Origin: an uncultured Clostridia bacterium
GTDB taxonomy: Bacteria > Bacillota > Clostridia > Oscillospirales > CAG-272
Length of the DNA stretch: 24,675 bases
Reading direction: 5' to 3'
NCBI GenBank assembly: GCA_904501765.1
Contig: CAJGCM010000017.1
Coordinates: 1-24,675 of the forward strand
In this document: piece after piece, positions 1 to 7,794 of the stretch
How the letters are laid out: every line of letters starts with the position of its first letter
How positions within the stretch are numbered: the stretch's first letter is position 1
Position numbers and translations under genes: made by a program
The notes under the pieces: generated by a model
What the model saw: the letters and a program-made list of their open reading frames with translations, nothing else
Database searches by the model: none
Told to the model about the DNA's origin: nothing

Positions 1-30
1 TGAGCTACCCCGAGCAGCATACCCCTCCCT

Positions 31-62
31 CAGCCGTACCATTTGGTGCGGCTGCATTTTTT
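31..62 (+). terminator. Terminator-like hairpin ending the first (partial) repeat unit
   Basis: A 10-bp stem pairs 31-40 with 45-54 (one G-T pair) around an ATTT loop and is followed by CATTTTTT. This is the form of an intrinsic terminator on the plus strand. It recurs in every unit. Confidence 0.6.
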
Positions 63-246
63 GGCACAAACGGAGGGAACGAACTCCCGTTCGCAAAGCG
101 GAACGAGGAGTTCGCATACCGCAGGTACTCAGTAAAAAAGAGGAACAAAGCATCCGCGGTATCTGCGTTGCGAGGCGCAGAAAGCGGAGCCTTGTAGTCA
201 GCGGAACGATTGGCACTGAGCTACCCCGAGCAGCATACCCCTCCCT

Positions 247-278
247 CAGCCGTACCATTTGGTGCGGCTGCATTTTTT
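247..278 (+). terminator. Terminator-like hairpin ending the second repeat unit
   Basis: Identical copy of the hairpin and T-tract at 31-62, displaced by exactly 216 bp. Confidence 0.6.
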
Positions 279-462
279 GGCACAAACGGAGGGAACGAAC
301 TCCCGTTCGCAAAGCGGAACGAGGAGTTCGCATACCGCAGGCACTCAGTAAAAAAGAGGAACAAAGCATCCGCGGTATCTGCGTCGCGAGGCGCAGAAAG
401 CGGAGCCTTGCAGTCAGAGGAACGATTAGCACTGAGCTACCCCGAGCAGCATACCCCTCCCT

Positions 463-494
463 TAGCCGTACCATTTGGTGCGGCTGCATTTTTT
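463..494 (+). terminator. Terminator-like hairpin at the array end
   Basis: Third copy of the hairpin. Its outermost C-G pair has become T-G, so pairing is kept. Similarity to the repeat ends exactly at the last T of the tract. Confidence 0.6.
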
Positions 495-523
495 ACACAT
501 TTTCGCATTGTTTATGGGTGCTT

Positions 524-2002
524 TTAATCGGTATAACCAACCGCAAAGCCTTGATATTCCTTGAGGAAATCCTCGGCTACACCGCCCATATTAACGGCAA
601 CTTCACACCCCTTAAAGGCGAAGGTCATAAACATATTTCCGAAATATTTGTCTATAACCTGTATTCTTAAGGAAAGCTTGTTTTCTTCGAGAAATCCCGC
701 AGAAGAGGCGCAATCGTAAAGAAATCCGTCGGTGGTTCTTACGCCGCCTGTATCATTTGAATATCCGAATTGGGGGAACTTACAGAACACATTTTCGCCA
801 AAACCGAAGGGAAGCGCTTTTTCACCCTGTTCGTTTTCATAAGTCAGTACGCCGCCGTTTCCGCTGAAGGAAATTTTAAAGCTGCGCCAACCGAAGGGGG
901 ATTTTTCAAAGGTGTATCTTTTTCCGTCTATCCGCCCCTTCCAAGGACTTTCACAAGCGCCTTCGCTTACCGCAAGCCTGAGGCTTTTCGTATATTCTTC
1001 AAGGTTGGCAAGGGACAGTGGGTCTTCTTTTAGCGGCAATGTGCTTGCATCGGTATAAATAAATTCTTCAATGGCGGCAAAAATCAGCTGATTAGCGGTG
1101 GGATTATAACCCTGATTGTCGCCGGTACAGACTATAACCAGGTCTAAAGAGGGTATACATACTGTAAACTGGCTGCCCATACCGTGGAAGGAGAAGCCGC
1201 CCATACCGTTTTTCCATATCTGATACCCGTATCCGCGTGAGTTATAGGTGTGGAAGGCTGTTGTATGGTTGTCGGCGATTTTTGACGTAGCCTCACTTAA
1301 GTATTTTTCGGGAATCAAGCGCTTTCCTTCAAATATGCCACCGTTCAAAAGAAGCCGCCCGAAGGAAAGCATATCTCTCGAGGTGCAAAGAAGGGCGGAA
1401 TCTCCCCAGGAATCGCCGTTAGGGGTCTTAAGTATAGATGCGTTTTTAAAGGTGCCTAAATGCTTGAATATTTTTTCGTTTAAAAAGTCGAAAAGAGTCA
1501 TGCCCGAAAGTCTCTCAACAAGAGAGGAGAGAACCTGAGAGCCGGCGCTGTCGTATTCCCATAGAGTCCCCGAAGGGCGCAGAATTTCCGAGGCACAGAA
1601 ATATTCGTGAGTACGGTCGGGGTCCTCGGTTGTAAACCAGCTTGGAGCCCTTACGGCGGTACGCATAGTAAGCATATCTCTGACAGTCTGCTCCGAAAGA
1701 TATTTGTGTAAATCTCCATTGGTTTTATCGGGAAAATATTTCACGATTTTATCATCAAGGGAAAGCTTGCCTTCCTCTTCAAGAATACCTATAGCAATCC
1801 CGACAAAGCTTTTTGTCTGGGAGTACATTCTGTGCAAAAAATCCCGATGGAAGGGCGTCCAATAATACTCACCGAAAAGTTTTTCTCCCTTCATAAAAAG
1901 AAGACTGTGCAGAACAACTCCGTTTCTCTCAAGAAACTTAATCATTCTGGTGATTTTTCCAGAGCTTATACCGGCTGCCTCCGGTGTTATCCGCTCAAAC
2001 AT
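524..2002 (-). CDS. Class C beta-lactamase-family serine hydrolase
   Basis: Protein of 492 residues in the beta-lactamase/penicillin-binding-protein-like serine hydrolase family (class C/esterase fold). The catalytic set is visible: SxxK as S61-Q-T-K64, the tyrosine motif Y150-D-S152, and the third motif H273-G-M-G in place of KTG. The hydrolase domain covers roughly residues 1-320. The C-terminal 170 residues form a separate beta-rich extension of the kind seen in esterase-type members. There is no signal peptide, so it is probably cytoplasmic. The substrate (ester, amide or peptide) cannot be read from sequence, and antibiotic resistance should not be assumed. The ATG at 2002 is chosen over an upstream in-frame start because TTGGAGG lies six bases before it. 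It follows the aldolase gene on the same strand after 104 bp. No clear terminator separates them, only a weak GGGAG/CTCCC hairpin. Confidence 0.85.
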   Translation of the reverse strand: MFERITPEAAGISSGKITRMIKFLERNGVVLHSLLFMKGEKLFGEYYWTPFHRDFLHRMYSQTKSFVGIAIGILEEEGKLSLDDKIVKYFPDKTNGDLHKYLSEQTVRDMLTMRTAVRAPSWFTTEDPDRTHEYFCASEILRPSGTLWEYDSAGSQVLSSLVERLSGMTLFDFLNEKIFKHLGTFKNASILKTPNGDSWGDSALLCTSRDMLSFGRLLLNGGIFEGKRLIPEKYLSEATSKIADNHTTAFHTYNSRGYGYQIWKNGMGGFSFHGMGSQFTVCIPSLDLVIVCTGDNQGYNPTANQLIFAAIEEFIYTDASTLPLKEDPLSLANLEEYTKSLRLAVSEGACESPWKGRIDGKRYTFEKSPFGWRSFKISFSGNGGVLTYENEQGEKALPFGFGENVFCKFPQFGYSNDTGGVRTTDGFLYDCASSAGFLEENKLSLRIQVIDKYFGNMFMTFAFKGCEVAVNMGGVAEDFLKEYQGFAVGYTD

Positions 2003-2106
2003 CTTATCCTCCAAGATAAAACAGAATTGTTTAAAAGTGCAAATGCCTGTGATAATAACGGGAGCCCACACTATTGTATGAACTCCCAAAATTATTTATA
2101 TAAGAT

Positions 2107-2973
2107 TTATGCCTTGTTAGCAGAGCCGAAAAGCTCGATTTTTTCCTTAACGGTAGCTTTAATAGCCTCAACGCCGGGAGCGAGAAGCTTTCTGGGATCA
2201 AAGCCCTTACCTTCAAGATCCTTGCCTGCTTCAACGTACTTACGTGTAGCAGCAGCGAAAGCAAGCTGGCACTCTGTGTTAACGTTTATCTTGGAGACAC
2301 CGAGAGAGATAGCCTTCTTAATCATATCAGCAGGGATACCCGTTCCACCGTGAAGAACGAGAGGCATACCTTCACCAACCTTGCAGCTTATCTCTTCGAG
2401 AACGTCGAAGCGAAGACCTGCCCAGTTAGCGGGATACTTACCGTGAATATTTCCGATTCCTGCGGCAAGCATAGTAACGCCAAGGTCGGCAATCATTTTG
2501 CATTCGTCAGCAGAAGCAACCTCGCCGCCGCCGATAACGCCGTCCTCTTCGCCGCCGATAGCGCCAACCTCTGCTTCAAGAGAAAGTCCCTTATTCTCGC
2601 AGATAGCTACAAGCTCTTTTGTCTTAGCTATGTTTTCCTCGATGGGGTAGTGAGAGCCGTCAAACATAACGGAGGAGAAGCCTGCCGCGATGCACTTCAG
2701 AGCACCCTCGTAGCTACCGTGGTCAAGGTGAAGAGCTACGGGAACTGTAATACCGAGACCCTCAATCATACCCTCAACCATACCAACGATGGTCTTATAG
2801 CCGCACATATACTTTCCTGCGCCCTCGGAAACACCGAGAATAACGGGGGACTTCATTTCCTCTGCAGTGAGAAGAATTGCCTTTGTCCACTCAAGATTGT
2901 TGATGTTGAACTGGCCAACTGCATAGTGACCTGCTCTTGCTTTTTCAAGCATTTCCTTTGCTGATACTAACAT
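2107..2973 (-). CDS. fba: Class II fructose-1,6-bisphosphate aldolase
   Basis: Full-length (288 aa) metal-dependent aldolase that splits fructose 1,6-bisphosphate into dihydroxyacetone phosphate and glyceraldehyde 3-phosphate in glycolysis and gluconeogenesis. Visible family features are H82-L-D84-H85 (catalytic Asp and zinc His), the E133-A-E135 region, zinc ligands in NIHGKY (H178) and LHGGTG (H208), and the phosphate-binding INVNT segment (229-233). Length and motifs fit the FbaA/GatY/KbaY family. Tagatose-bisphosphate aldolase is the main alternative, but without agaY/gatZ-type neighbours fructose bisphosphate is favoured. The start has AAGGAG upstream, and a promoter lies at 3002-3029. 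The cupin gene lies upstream on the same strand. Confidence 0.93.
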   Translation of the reverse strand: MLVSAKEMLEKARAGHYAVGQFNINNLEWTKAILLTAEEMKSPVILGVSEGAGKYMCGYKTIVGMVEGMIEGLGITVPVALHLDHGSYEGALKCIAAGFSSVMFDGSHYPIEENIAKTKELVAICENKGLSLEAEVGAIGGEEDGVIGGGEVASADECKMIADLGVTMLAAGIGNIHGKYPANWAGLRFDVLEEISCKVGEGMPLVLHGGTGIPADMIKKAISLGVSKINVNTECQLAFAAATRKYVEAGKDLEGKGFDPRKLLAPGVEAIKATVKEKIELFGSANKA

Positions 2974-3001
2974 TGTTATATCTCCTTAAAAATGTTTTAC
3001 C

Positions 3002-3029
3002 ATAATATTATGCCATAACTTAATGTAAA
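3002..3029 (-). promoter_or_regulatory. Probable sigma-A promoter for the aldolase gene
   Basis: On the minus strand TTTACA (3024-3029) and TATTAT (3002-3007) are separated by 16 bp, just upstream of the ribosome-binding site. An overlapping TTGATT/CATAAT pair with 17 bp is an alternative reading. Confidence 0.6.
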
Positions 3030-3101
3030 AATCAATAGCTTTCATCAGGATTTTAGAGAAATTTCTGCCTTTTAGCTAAAGTTTACAGTGTTTTTCTTCG
3101 A

Positions 3102-3422
3102 TTAAAGAAAATCAGCTCTCTTGGGAGTGAAAATATCAAGAAGTGCGCCCTCTTCAAGGCATACGACACCATGAGGTACGTCAGGACTTGTTATATACGT
3201 ATCACCCTTTTCGATAATTCTTACCTCTTCCCCGATAGTCGCCTCGAATTTCCCCTCAAGCACGTAGGAAATCTGAGTATGAGGGTGGGTATGCATAGCT
3301 CCGACGGCCCCCTTCTCAAACATAACCTTAACCGACATAAGGTCGTCGTTATATGCGAGAATTTTGCGGCAGACTCCGCCTCCAAGCTCCGTGGTGTTTA
3401 ATTCATTTTCAAAAAAGAACAT
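3102..3422 (-). CDS. KdgF-like small cupin protein
   Basis: Single-domain cupin of 106 aa. Cupin motif 1 reads GAMHTHPHTQISYVLEG, with candidate metal ligands H44, H46 or H48 and Q50. Motif 2 contains GDTYITSPDVPHG with H84. The short length, the N-terminal FFFENE segment and the DIFTPKRADFL ending resemble KdgF proteins, which help linearise unsaturated uronates in pectin and alginate breakdown. No other uronate genes are nearby, so the substrate assignment is inference and a generic sugar-binding or redox cupin remains possible. The ATG at 3422 is preferred to an upstream in-frame codon because GGAGG sits seven bases before it, and because the upstream codon at 3464 lies at the promoter -10. 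It is transcribed divergently from the zinc-ribbon gene. Confidence 0.82.
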   Translation of the reverse strand: MFFFENELNTTELGGGVCRKILAYNDDLMSVKVMFEKGAVGAMHTHPHTQISYVLEGKFEATIGEEVRIIEKGDTYITSPDVPHGVVCLEEGALLDIFTPKRADFL

Positions 3423-3454
3423 AGAGTACCTCCACCAATTTCTTATGTGATATA

Positions 3455-3483
3455 ATTCTACCATAAAATTCGCCTTTTTGCAA
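3455..3483 (-). promoter_or_regulatory. Promoter for the cupin gene
   Basis: Minus strand TTGCAA (3478-3483), a 17-bp spacer and TAGAAT (3455-3460), with an extended TGn before the -10. It predicts a short leader ending at the start codon at 3422. Confidence 0.75.
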
Positions 3484-3617
3484 TAGTAAATGGTGAAAAC
3501 AAGGTAAAAAAATCAATCCCACGGCATCGATACTATATAACGAAAAAATTGCAAAGGCGTCAGCCGGTTTTAATATTTTAATCGATTCATTATATTATGA
3601 ATATTCACAAAAATCCA

Positions 3618-3646
3618 TTGATTTTATCTGTGGTATGTGGTATAAT
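3618..3646 (+). promoter_or_regulatory. Promoter for the zinc-ribbon/propeller gene
   Basis: TTGATT (3618-3623), a 17-bp spacer and TATAAT (3641-3646) with an extended TGn. The in-frame TTG at 3646 starts on the last base of the -10, so translation cannot begin there. Confidence 0.8.
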
Positions 3647-3678
3647 TGACAGGAAAACAAAAGTTTTTGGAGGTTGTT

Positions 3679-5988
3679 ATGGGATTTTTTGACAAAAATA
3701 GTAAAATTGAACTTAACATGATGAGCTGTCCAACCTGTGGCGCACCGATAAGGTTTGCCAATAGCGGGGAAGAGGTTGAGTGTATGAGCTGCGGAAATAA
3801 ATACGTTGCTAAAAGCTCCGATGCATCTGATGCTCCATCGGTAAACACAATGAGAATAGACGGAATAAAAACTTCCTCTTCGGCAATAGCCTACATAGAC
3901 CAGTTTTTGGATTCCTACGATTGGGAGCAGTATGCTACAGATGACGAAATCTTCGCAATTCCCGAGCTTGAAAGAGTTACAGAAAATCTGAAGATTACCT
4001 CTGCCGACGATTACAAAACCTGGGTTGCTTCATTTACCGCCACCCTCGTTCCCTTTGCTAAAAAAATCAGTATGTGCGCCGTTACATTGGCAGGGATAGT
4101 TGACGAATATAAGAATGGTAACCTTGATGCTCATAGTATGTACGACGCATACAAAAAGACTGTTGAGATTATCGTTGAAAAGCAGCCCGAGGTCAAGCGT
4201 CAGGCGGAGCTTTATATCACCTATGCCGAGAAATACGGTATTGATAACAAGAGCTTAAGCGAGATGCGTGTAAAGCTTCCCGAGATTGAAACCGAGGAAA
4301 TAGAAGCTACCATTTACGATAACATAGAAGAAATCCCCGCTATTAGCGAATATGTGGAGGAAAGGAATTCGGAAATAGCAGCCGCTCTCTTGGAAAAGGG
4401 CGTAAATGCTGAGGAGAGATACGAAAGAGCCAAGGAGCTTATCGGAGAATGTAAATACACCGAGGCGTTTGTTGAGCTTATTTCTCTTGACGGCTACCGT
4501 GACAGCATAAAACTTGCAAATGAGATAAATCACGTAAATAGCCTGGCAAGCATAGTTTCTTATCAAGGCGAATTTTACAACCTTTTAAAAAACGAAAAGA
4601 ACTATTCTCTATATAAAATTAAGGATGGCTTTAAGGACCATAAGCCTATTGTTCCTAAAATCAGCAAGATTGTTACCAATTTTGCATCAGTGCTTTACTA
4701 TTTTGAGAATGAAAAGCTCCACGGCTTTGACCTTATTGAGAAAAAGCAGGTGTTCTTGTCAAAGGTCCCCTTTGATTCTGCAAATTACTATGTTAGACTT
4801 GCCCAGTCAAAGGCGTATTTCTTCGCATCGAATCAGAAGAGCAACTCTTTGTACGAGCTTGATTTCAGAACTAACACTCTTACGAAGCTTATGGAGAAGG
4901 TTGAATACAAGGGGGCCTTCTGTGACCATTTCCTTCTTTATTCCGAAACGGTGAAGAAGGATAAAAAGCGCCGCAGAATTTACAAGGCGTACGACCTTGA
5001 CAAAGCTGAGAGCTACGAAATCTTCTACAAGCCCTTCGATTATTGCGGCTTTGTTGATAACAGTATAATTTTTACGGTTAATTCGCCCGACGAATACAAT
5101 AAAACTCTTTATTCAACGGCTCTTGAAGAGTTTTCTTTCCCTAAAATTCTTGAGCATAATATAAACGGAGAGTGCAAGATACTTTCCGGCAAGATTTACT
5201 ATTACACCGTAGATAGTGACCATAAGAAATACCTCGTCAGCATAAATGCGGACGGTAGCGAAAGACACGAGCTGACCCCGTATATCAAATCCGTGCTGTT
5301 TGAGAGCGGCGGTTGGGTGTATTACGTAAAGGGAAATGAGTATAATACAGTTCTGTGCAAGGTGAGTACGGACGGTAAGGAAACGCAGGTTATAGCTTCC
5401 CAGATAGACGAATTCGTAAAATATAAGGACGGCTTCCTTTACTATATCGACGATTACAGAAGCCTCTGCCGTGTAAGAATGAGCGGAAAGGGAAAGAGAA
5501 CTCTTTGCAAGAATGTAAAAGAGGTTATTGCGGTAAACGGAAACAAGGCTGTTTATACGGCGTATGACCGTTCTGTTGATTTGCCCGGTGACCTCGAAGG
5601 CGCAAAGCCTATTGATTCAATATACGCTATAGATTTTGACGACCGAGGCAGAAGAAAGGCATCTTACGACGTTGTCGACGTAAAGCTTGTTGACGATAAA
5701 ACCGTTTATTTCACCGCCGTTGAGCCTATGCTTATCGACGGAGAGGAAAAGTTGGTTAAAAATCTTTACAAGCTCGATATTGACACCTACGTGATAGAAA
5801 GAATACTTACTATCGGAATTGAGAAGAAGCGCTTCAATATTGCCATAATCTTTACAGCCGTATGCGCACTCGTTTCAATTATCGGATTTGCGTGCCAGAG
5901 CCTTACGGTTGGCTTCATAGGTCTTGGAGCAACGGTTATATCTGCAATATTTATGTTCCTCGGCTGGAAGAAACCTAAGAAAAAATAA
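3679..5988 (+). CDS. Tail-anchored zinc-ribbon, helical and DUF5050-like beta-propeller protein of unknown function
   Basis: Protein of 769 aa with four distinguishable parts. Residues 15-40 form a zinc ribbon with two CxxC pairs (C17/C20, C35/C38). Residues about 60-290 are helical and end in a TPR-like segment (about 248-285) with the recurrent YRDS pattern. Residues about 290-700 repeat strands such as YYYTVDSD, WVYYVKG, FLYYIDD and CRVRMSGKGKRTL, typical of DUF5050-type propellers. Residues 720-738 and 743-762 are two hydrophobic helices before a lysine-rich tail (KKPKKK). There is no signal peptide, so the domains probably lie in the cytoplasm, anchored at the membrane. The start at 3679 is set by TTGGAGG and the promoter. 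It is transcribed alone. No catalytic motif was recognised; a sensory or scaffold role is only a guess. Confidence 0.85.
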   Translation: MGFFDKNSKIELNMMSCPTCGAPIRFANSGEEVECMSCGNKYVAKSSDASDAPSVNTMRIDGIKTSSSAIAYIDQFLDSYDWEQYATDDEIFAIPELERVTENLKITSADDYKTWVASFTATLVPFAKKISMCAVTLAGIVDEYKNGNLDAHSMYDAYKKTVEIIVEKQPEVKRQAELYITYAEKYGIDNKSLSEMRVKLPEIETEEIEATIYDNIEEIPAISEYVEERNSEIAAALLEKGVNAEERYERAKELIGECKYTEAFVELISLDGYRDSIKLANEINHVNSLASIVSYQGEFYNLLKNEKNYSLYKIKDGFKDHKPIVPKISKIVTNFASVLYYFENEKLHGFDLIEKKQVFLSKVPFDSANYYVRLAQSKAYFFASNQKSNSLYELDFRTNTLTKLMEKVEYKGAFCDHFLLYSETVKKDKKRRRIYKAYDLDKAESYEIFYKPFDYCGFVDNSIIFTVNSPDEYNKTLYSTALEEFSFPKILEHNINGECKILSGKIYYYTVDSDHKKYLVSINADGSERHELTPYIKSVLFESGGWVYYVKGNEYNTVLCKVSTDGKETQVIASQIDEFVKYKDGFLYYIDDYRSLCRVRMSGKGKRTLCKNVKEVIAVNGNKAVYTAYDRSVDLPGDLEGAKPIDSIYAIDFDDRGRRKASYDVVDVKLVDDKTVYFTAVEPMLIDGEEKLVKNLYKLDIDTYVIERILTIGIEKKRFNIAIIFTAVCALVSIIGFACQSLTVGFIGLGATVISAIFMFLGWKKPKKK

Positions 5989-6102
5989 TTCTCCGTCTGA
6001 TTTACTTACAGTGAAATAAGCGTTGCGGAAAAGCTTTGTTAATTAATCGGCACCGTGGCTGTATTGTTAGTATTCGGGCATAAAAGCAAGACCTAAGCAT
6101 CT
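5989..6102. other. Non-coding gap before the distal terminator
   Basis: The 114 bases between the propeller gene and the hairpin at 6103 contain no open frame with a ribosome-binding site and no recognisable RNA motif. They probably form the 3' untranslated region of the upstream gene. Together with 6148-6289 the gene-free stretch is about 300 bp. Confidence 0.5.
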
Positions 6103-6147
6103 GATAAGCACCCCAAAAGTGGTTGACATTGGGGTGCTTATCTTTTT
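6103..6147 (+). terminator. Strong intrinsic terminator with a 14-bp stem
   Basis: GATAAGCACCCCAA pairs perfectly with TTGGGGTGCTTATC across a 14-base loop and is followed by TTTTT (6143-6147). It lies 115 bp past the upstream stop codon and isolates that gene from cysS. Confidence 0.88.
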
Positions 6148-6207
6148 AAATGTATCTTTTCGTATTTATTTTGCGGCTCTTTTAATACAATATATATTGT
6201 ATTTCAC

Positions 6208-6236
6208 TTGACAAAAAGGTTAATTTCTGTTAAAAT
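6208..6236 (+). promoter_or_regulatory. Promoter for cysS
   Basis: TTGACA (6208-6213), a 17-bp spacer and TAAAAT (6231-6236). The leader to the start codon is only about 45 nt, too short for a T-box. Confidence 0.85.
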
Positions 6237-6289
6237 ACTGGTTATATAAGCCGAGTGGCGTAAGTTGTTTTCAGAAAGGTTGTTTTGCA

Positions 6290-7729
6290 ATGCGTCTTTA
6301 TAATTCTTTAACAAGAGAGAGAGAAGAATTTATACCGAGAGTTGAAGGGAAGGTAACGATGTATACCTGCGGACCTACCGTGTATCATTTCGCTCACATA
6401 GGAAATCTTCGCTCTTACATTATGGAGGATATTCTTGAAAAATATCTCCGCTATCTTTCTTATGACGTAAAAAGAGTTATGAATATAACCGACGTAGGGC
6501 ATCTTACAAGCGATGCGGATGTGGGCGAGGATAAAATGTTAAAGGGCGCTCGCCGCGAGAATAAAACGGTTATGGAAATCGCAGATTTTTATACCAAGGC
6601 ATTTTTCTCTGATTGCAAAAAGCTTAATATCAAAACTCCCGACGTAGTGGAGCCTGCGACGGGGTGCATCAGTGAATTTATCACTATGATAGAGGAGCTT
6701 CTTGCAAAGGGGTATGCCTATGCAGCGGGCGGAAATATATATTTTGATACCTCAAAGCTTGAAAAATATTATGTATTCAACGATTTTACAGAGGAAGACC
6801 TTAACGTAGGCGTCAGAGAAACTGTTGAAGAGGACAGCAATAAAAAGAACAAAGCGGATTTTGTTCTTTGGTTTACCAAATCCAAGTTTGATGACCAGGA
6901 GCTTAAATGGGATTCTCCCTTCGGGCTTGGTTATCCCGGCTGGCATATTGAATGCTCCTGCATTGCAAGAAAGCACCTCGGTGAATACCTTGATATTCAC
7001 TGCGGTGGTATAGATAACGCATTCCCGCATCATACCAACGAAATTGCGCAGAGCGAGTCAACCTTCGGTCACGAATGGTGCAAGTATTGGTTCCACGTTC
7101 ACCATCTTAATACCGCAGGCGGCAAAATGAGCAAATCCAAGGGGGAATTCCTTACTGTTTCTCTTCTTGAGGAGCGTGGCTTTGACCCTATGGTATACCG
7201 ATTCTTCTGCCTTGGCTCTCATTACCGCAAAAACCTTGTATTTTCTTGGGAAAACCTTGAAAACGCAAAGACCTCATACAATAAGCTTATAGGAAAAATC
7301 GCATCACTGAAGAATAGCGGCGGTACAGTTGCAGAGGAGGATATGGAGCGCGGAAGAGCGGCATTCAAGGCGGCTCTTGACAACGACCTTAATACGTCCC
7401 TTGCGGTAACAGCGCTTTATGATGCGCTTAAAATGAAGACTAACGACGAAACCAAGCTTGCCCTTATTGCCGAATTTGACAAGGTTCTTGATTTGGGACT
7501 TATTGCTCACGCAGAGGCTGTAAGGAGCGAGGAGGCTACAGAGGAGCAGACTGCTCCCGACGTTTCTGCCGAGCTTCTCGCTTATATCAAAGAGAAAATT
7601 GAAGCAAGACGTCAGGCGAAGCTTTCCAAAAACTATGCCGAGGCAGACGCTATAAGAGCAGAGCTTCTTGAAAAAGGCATTACTCTTATAGATAAAAAGG
7701 ACGGCACCGATTTCTCAATAAAAGGCTAA
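6290..7729 (+). CDS. cysS: Cysteine--tRNA ligase
   Basis: Class I aminoacyl-tRNA synthetase of 479 aa that charges tRNA-Cys using ATP. Visible features are YTCGPTVY with zinc ligand C27, the HIGH-type signature as HIGN (36-39), the ECSC segment with C222, the HCGGIDNAFPHHTNE segment with His and Glu zinc ligands (about H247, E251), and K279-M-S-K-S before GEF. The C-terminal helical anticodon-binding region includes a typical RAELLEKGI stretch near the end. Length is normal. HIGN instead of HIGH is a known kind of variation in this family. The start follows a weak AGAAAGG site. The gene has its own promoter and a hairpin terminator, so it is a single-gene unit without visible T-box control. 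Confidence 0.97.
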   Translation: MRLYNSLTREREEFIPRVEGKVTMYTCGPTVYHFAHIGNLRSYIMEDILEKYLRYLSYDVKRVMNITDVGHLTSDADVGEDKMLKGARRENKTVMEIADFYTKAFFSDCKKLNIKTPDVVEPATGCISEFITMIEELLAKGYAYAAGGNIYFDTSKLEKYYVFNDFTEEDLNVGVRETVEEDSNKKNKADFVLWFTKSKFDDQELKWDSPFGLGYPGWHIECSCIARKHLGEYLDIHCGGIDNAFPHHTNEIAQSESTFGHEWCKYWFHVHHLNTAGGKMSKSKGEFLTVSLLEERGFDPMVYRFFCLGSHYRKNLVFSWENLENAKTSYNKLIGKIASLKNSGGTVAEEDMERGRAAFKAALDNDLNTSLAVTALYDALKMKTNDETKLALIAEFDKVLDLGLIAHAEAVRSEEATEEQTAPDVSAELLAYIKEKIEARRQAKLSKNYAEADAIRAELLEKGITLIDKKDGTDFSIKG

Positions 7730-7751
7730 AGTAAAAAAAGGATAGATAAGA

Positions 7752-7785
7752 GTGGGCAATTTAATTTTTAGATTGCCCACATTTT
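7752..7785 (+). terminator. Terminator after cysS
   Basis: GTGGGCAAT (7752-7760) pairs with ATTGCCCAC (7772-7780), followed by ATTTT. The next start codon lies only ten bases beyond the T-tract. Confidence 0.8.
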
Positions 7786-7794
7786 AAAAACACC

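Larger units (their letters stand above)
1..494. repeat. 216-bp GC-rich tandem repeat array (about 2.3 copies, left end outside window)
   Basis: The same sequence restarts at 1, 217 and 433, so the period is exactly 216 bp. Copies 1 and 2 differ at about five positions (126/342, 169/385, 195/411, 202/418, 212/428). The third copy matches for 62 bases with one change (C247 to T463) and then stops at the T-tract ending at 494. Taking the T-tract as the unit end gives units 63-278 and 279-494 plus a tail at 1-62. Each unit holds a long imperfect hairpin (80-114; 296-330), a CTGCG/CGCAG hairpin (163-180; 379-396) and a terminator-like hairpin. The array is visibly more GC-rich than the flanks. 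No promoter, transposase or protein-like gene is evident inside. Identity unknown: a structured RNA repeat, an interspersed repeat family or a satellite are all possible. Confidence 0.93.

Noticed and set aside
1..494. CRISPR array
   Set aside because: The repeat is a continuous 216-bp unit without alternating short repeats and variable spacers, and no cas genes are present.
210..527. Open frame of 105 codons across the tandem repeat
   Set aside because: It stays open because the 216-bp period is divisible by three. It has no ribosome-binding site, crosses the terminator-like hairpins and simply repeats the same peptide.
524..2002. Beta-lactam resistance gene
   Set aside because: The SxxK/YxS/HxG motifs fit the broad class C esterase-like family; there is no signal peptide and an extra C-terminal domain, so a resistance role is not supported.
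1832..2964. Plus-strand open frames opposite the hydrolase and aldolase genes
   Set aside because: They are shadows of well-supported minus-strand genes and show no family motifs.
3646..3678. Longer start (TTG at 3646) for the zinc-ribbon protein
   Set aside because: The codon begins on the last base of the promoter -10 box, and a strong ribosome-binding site precedes the ATG at 3679.
6237..6289. T-box or other riboswitch before cysS
   Set aside because: The leader from the promoter to the ATG is only about 45 nt and lacks a terminator/antiterminator pair.
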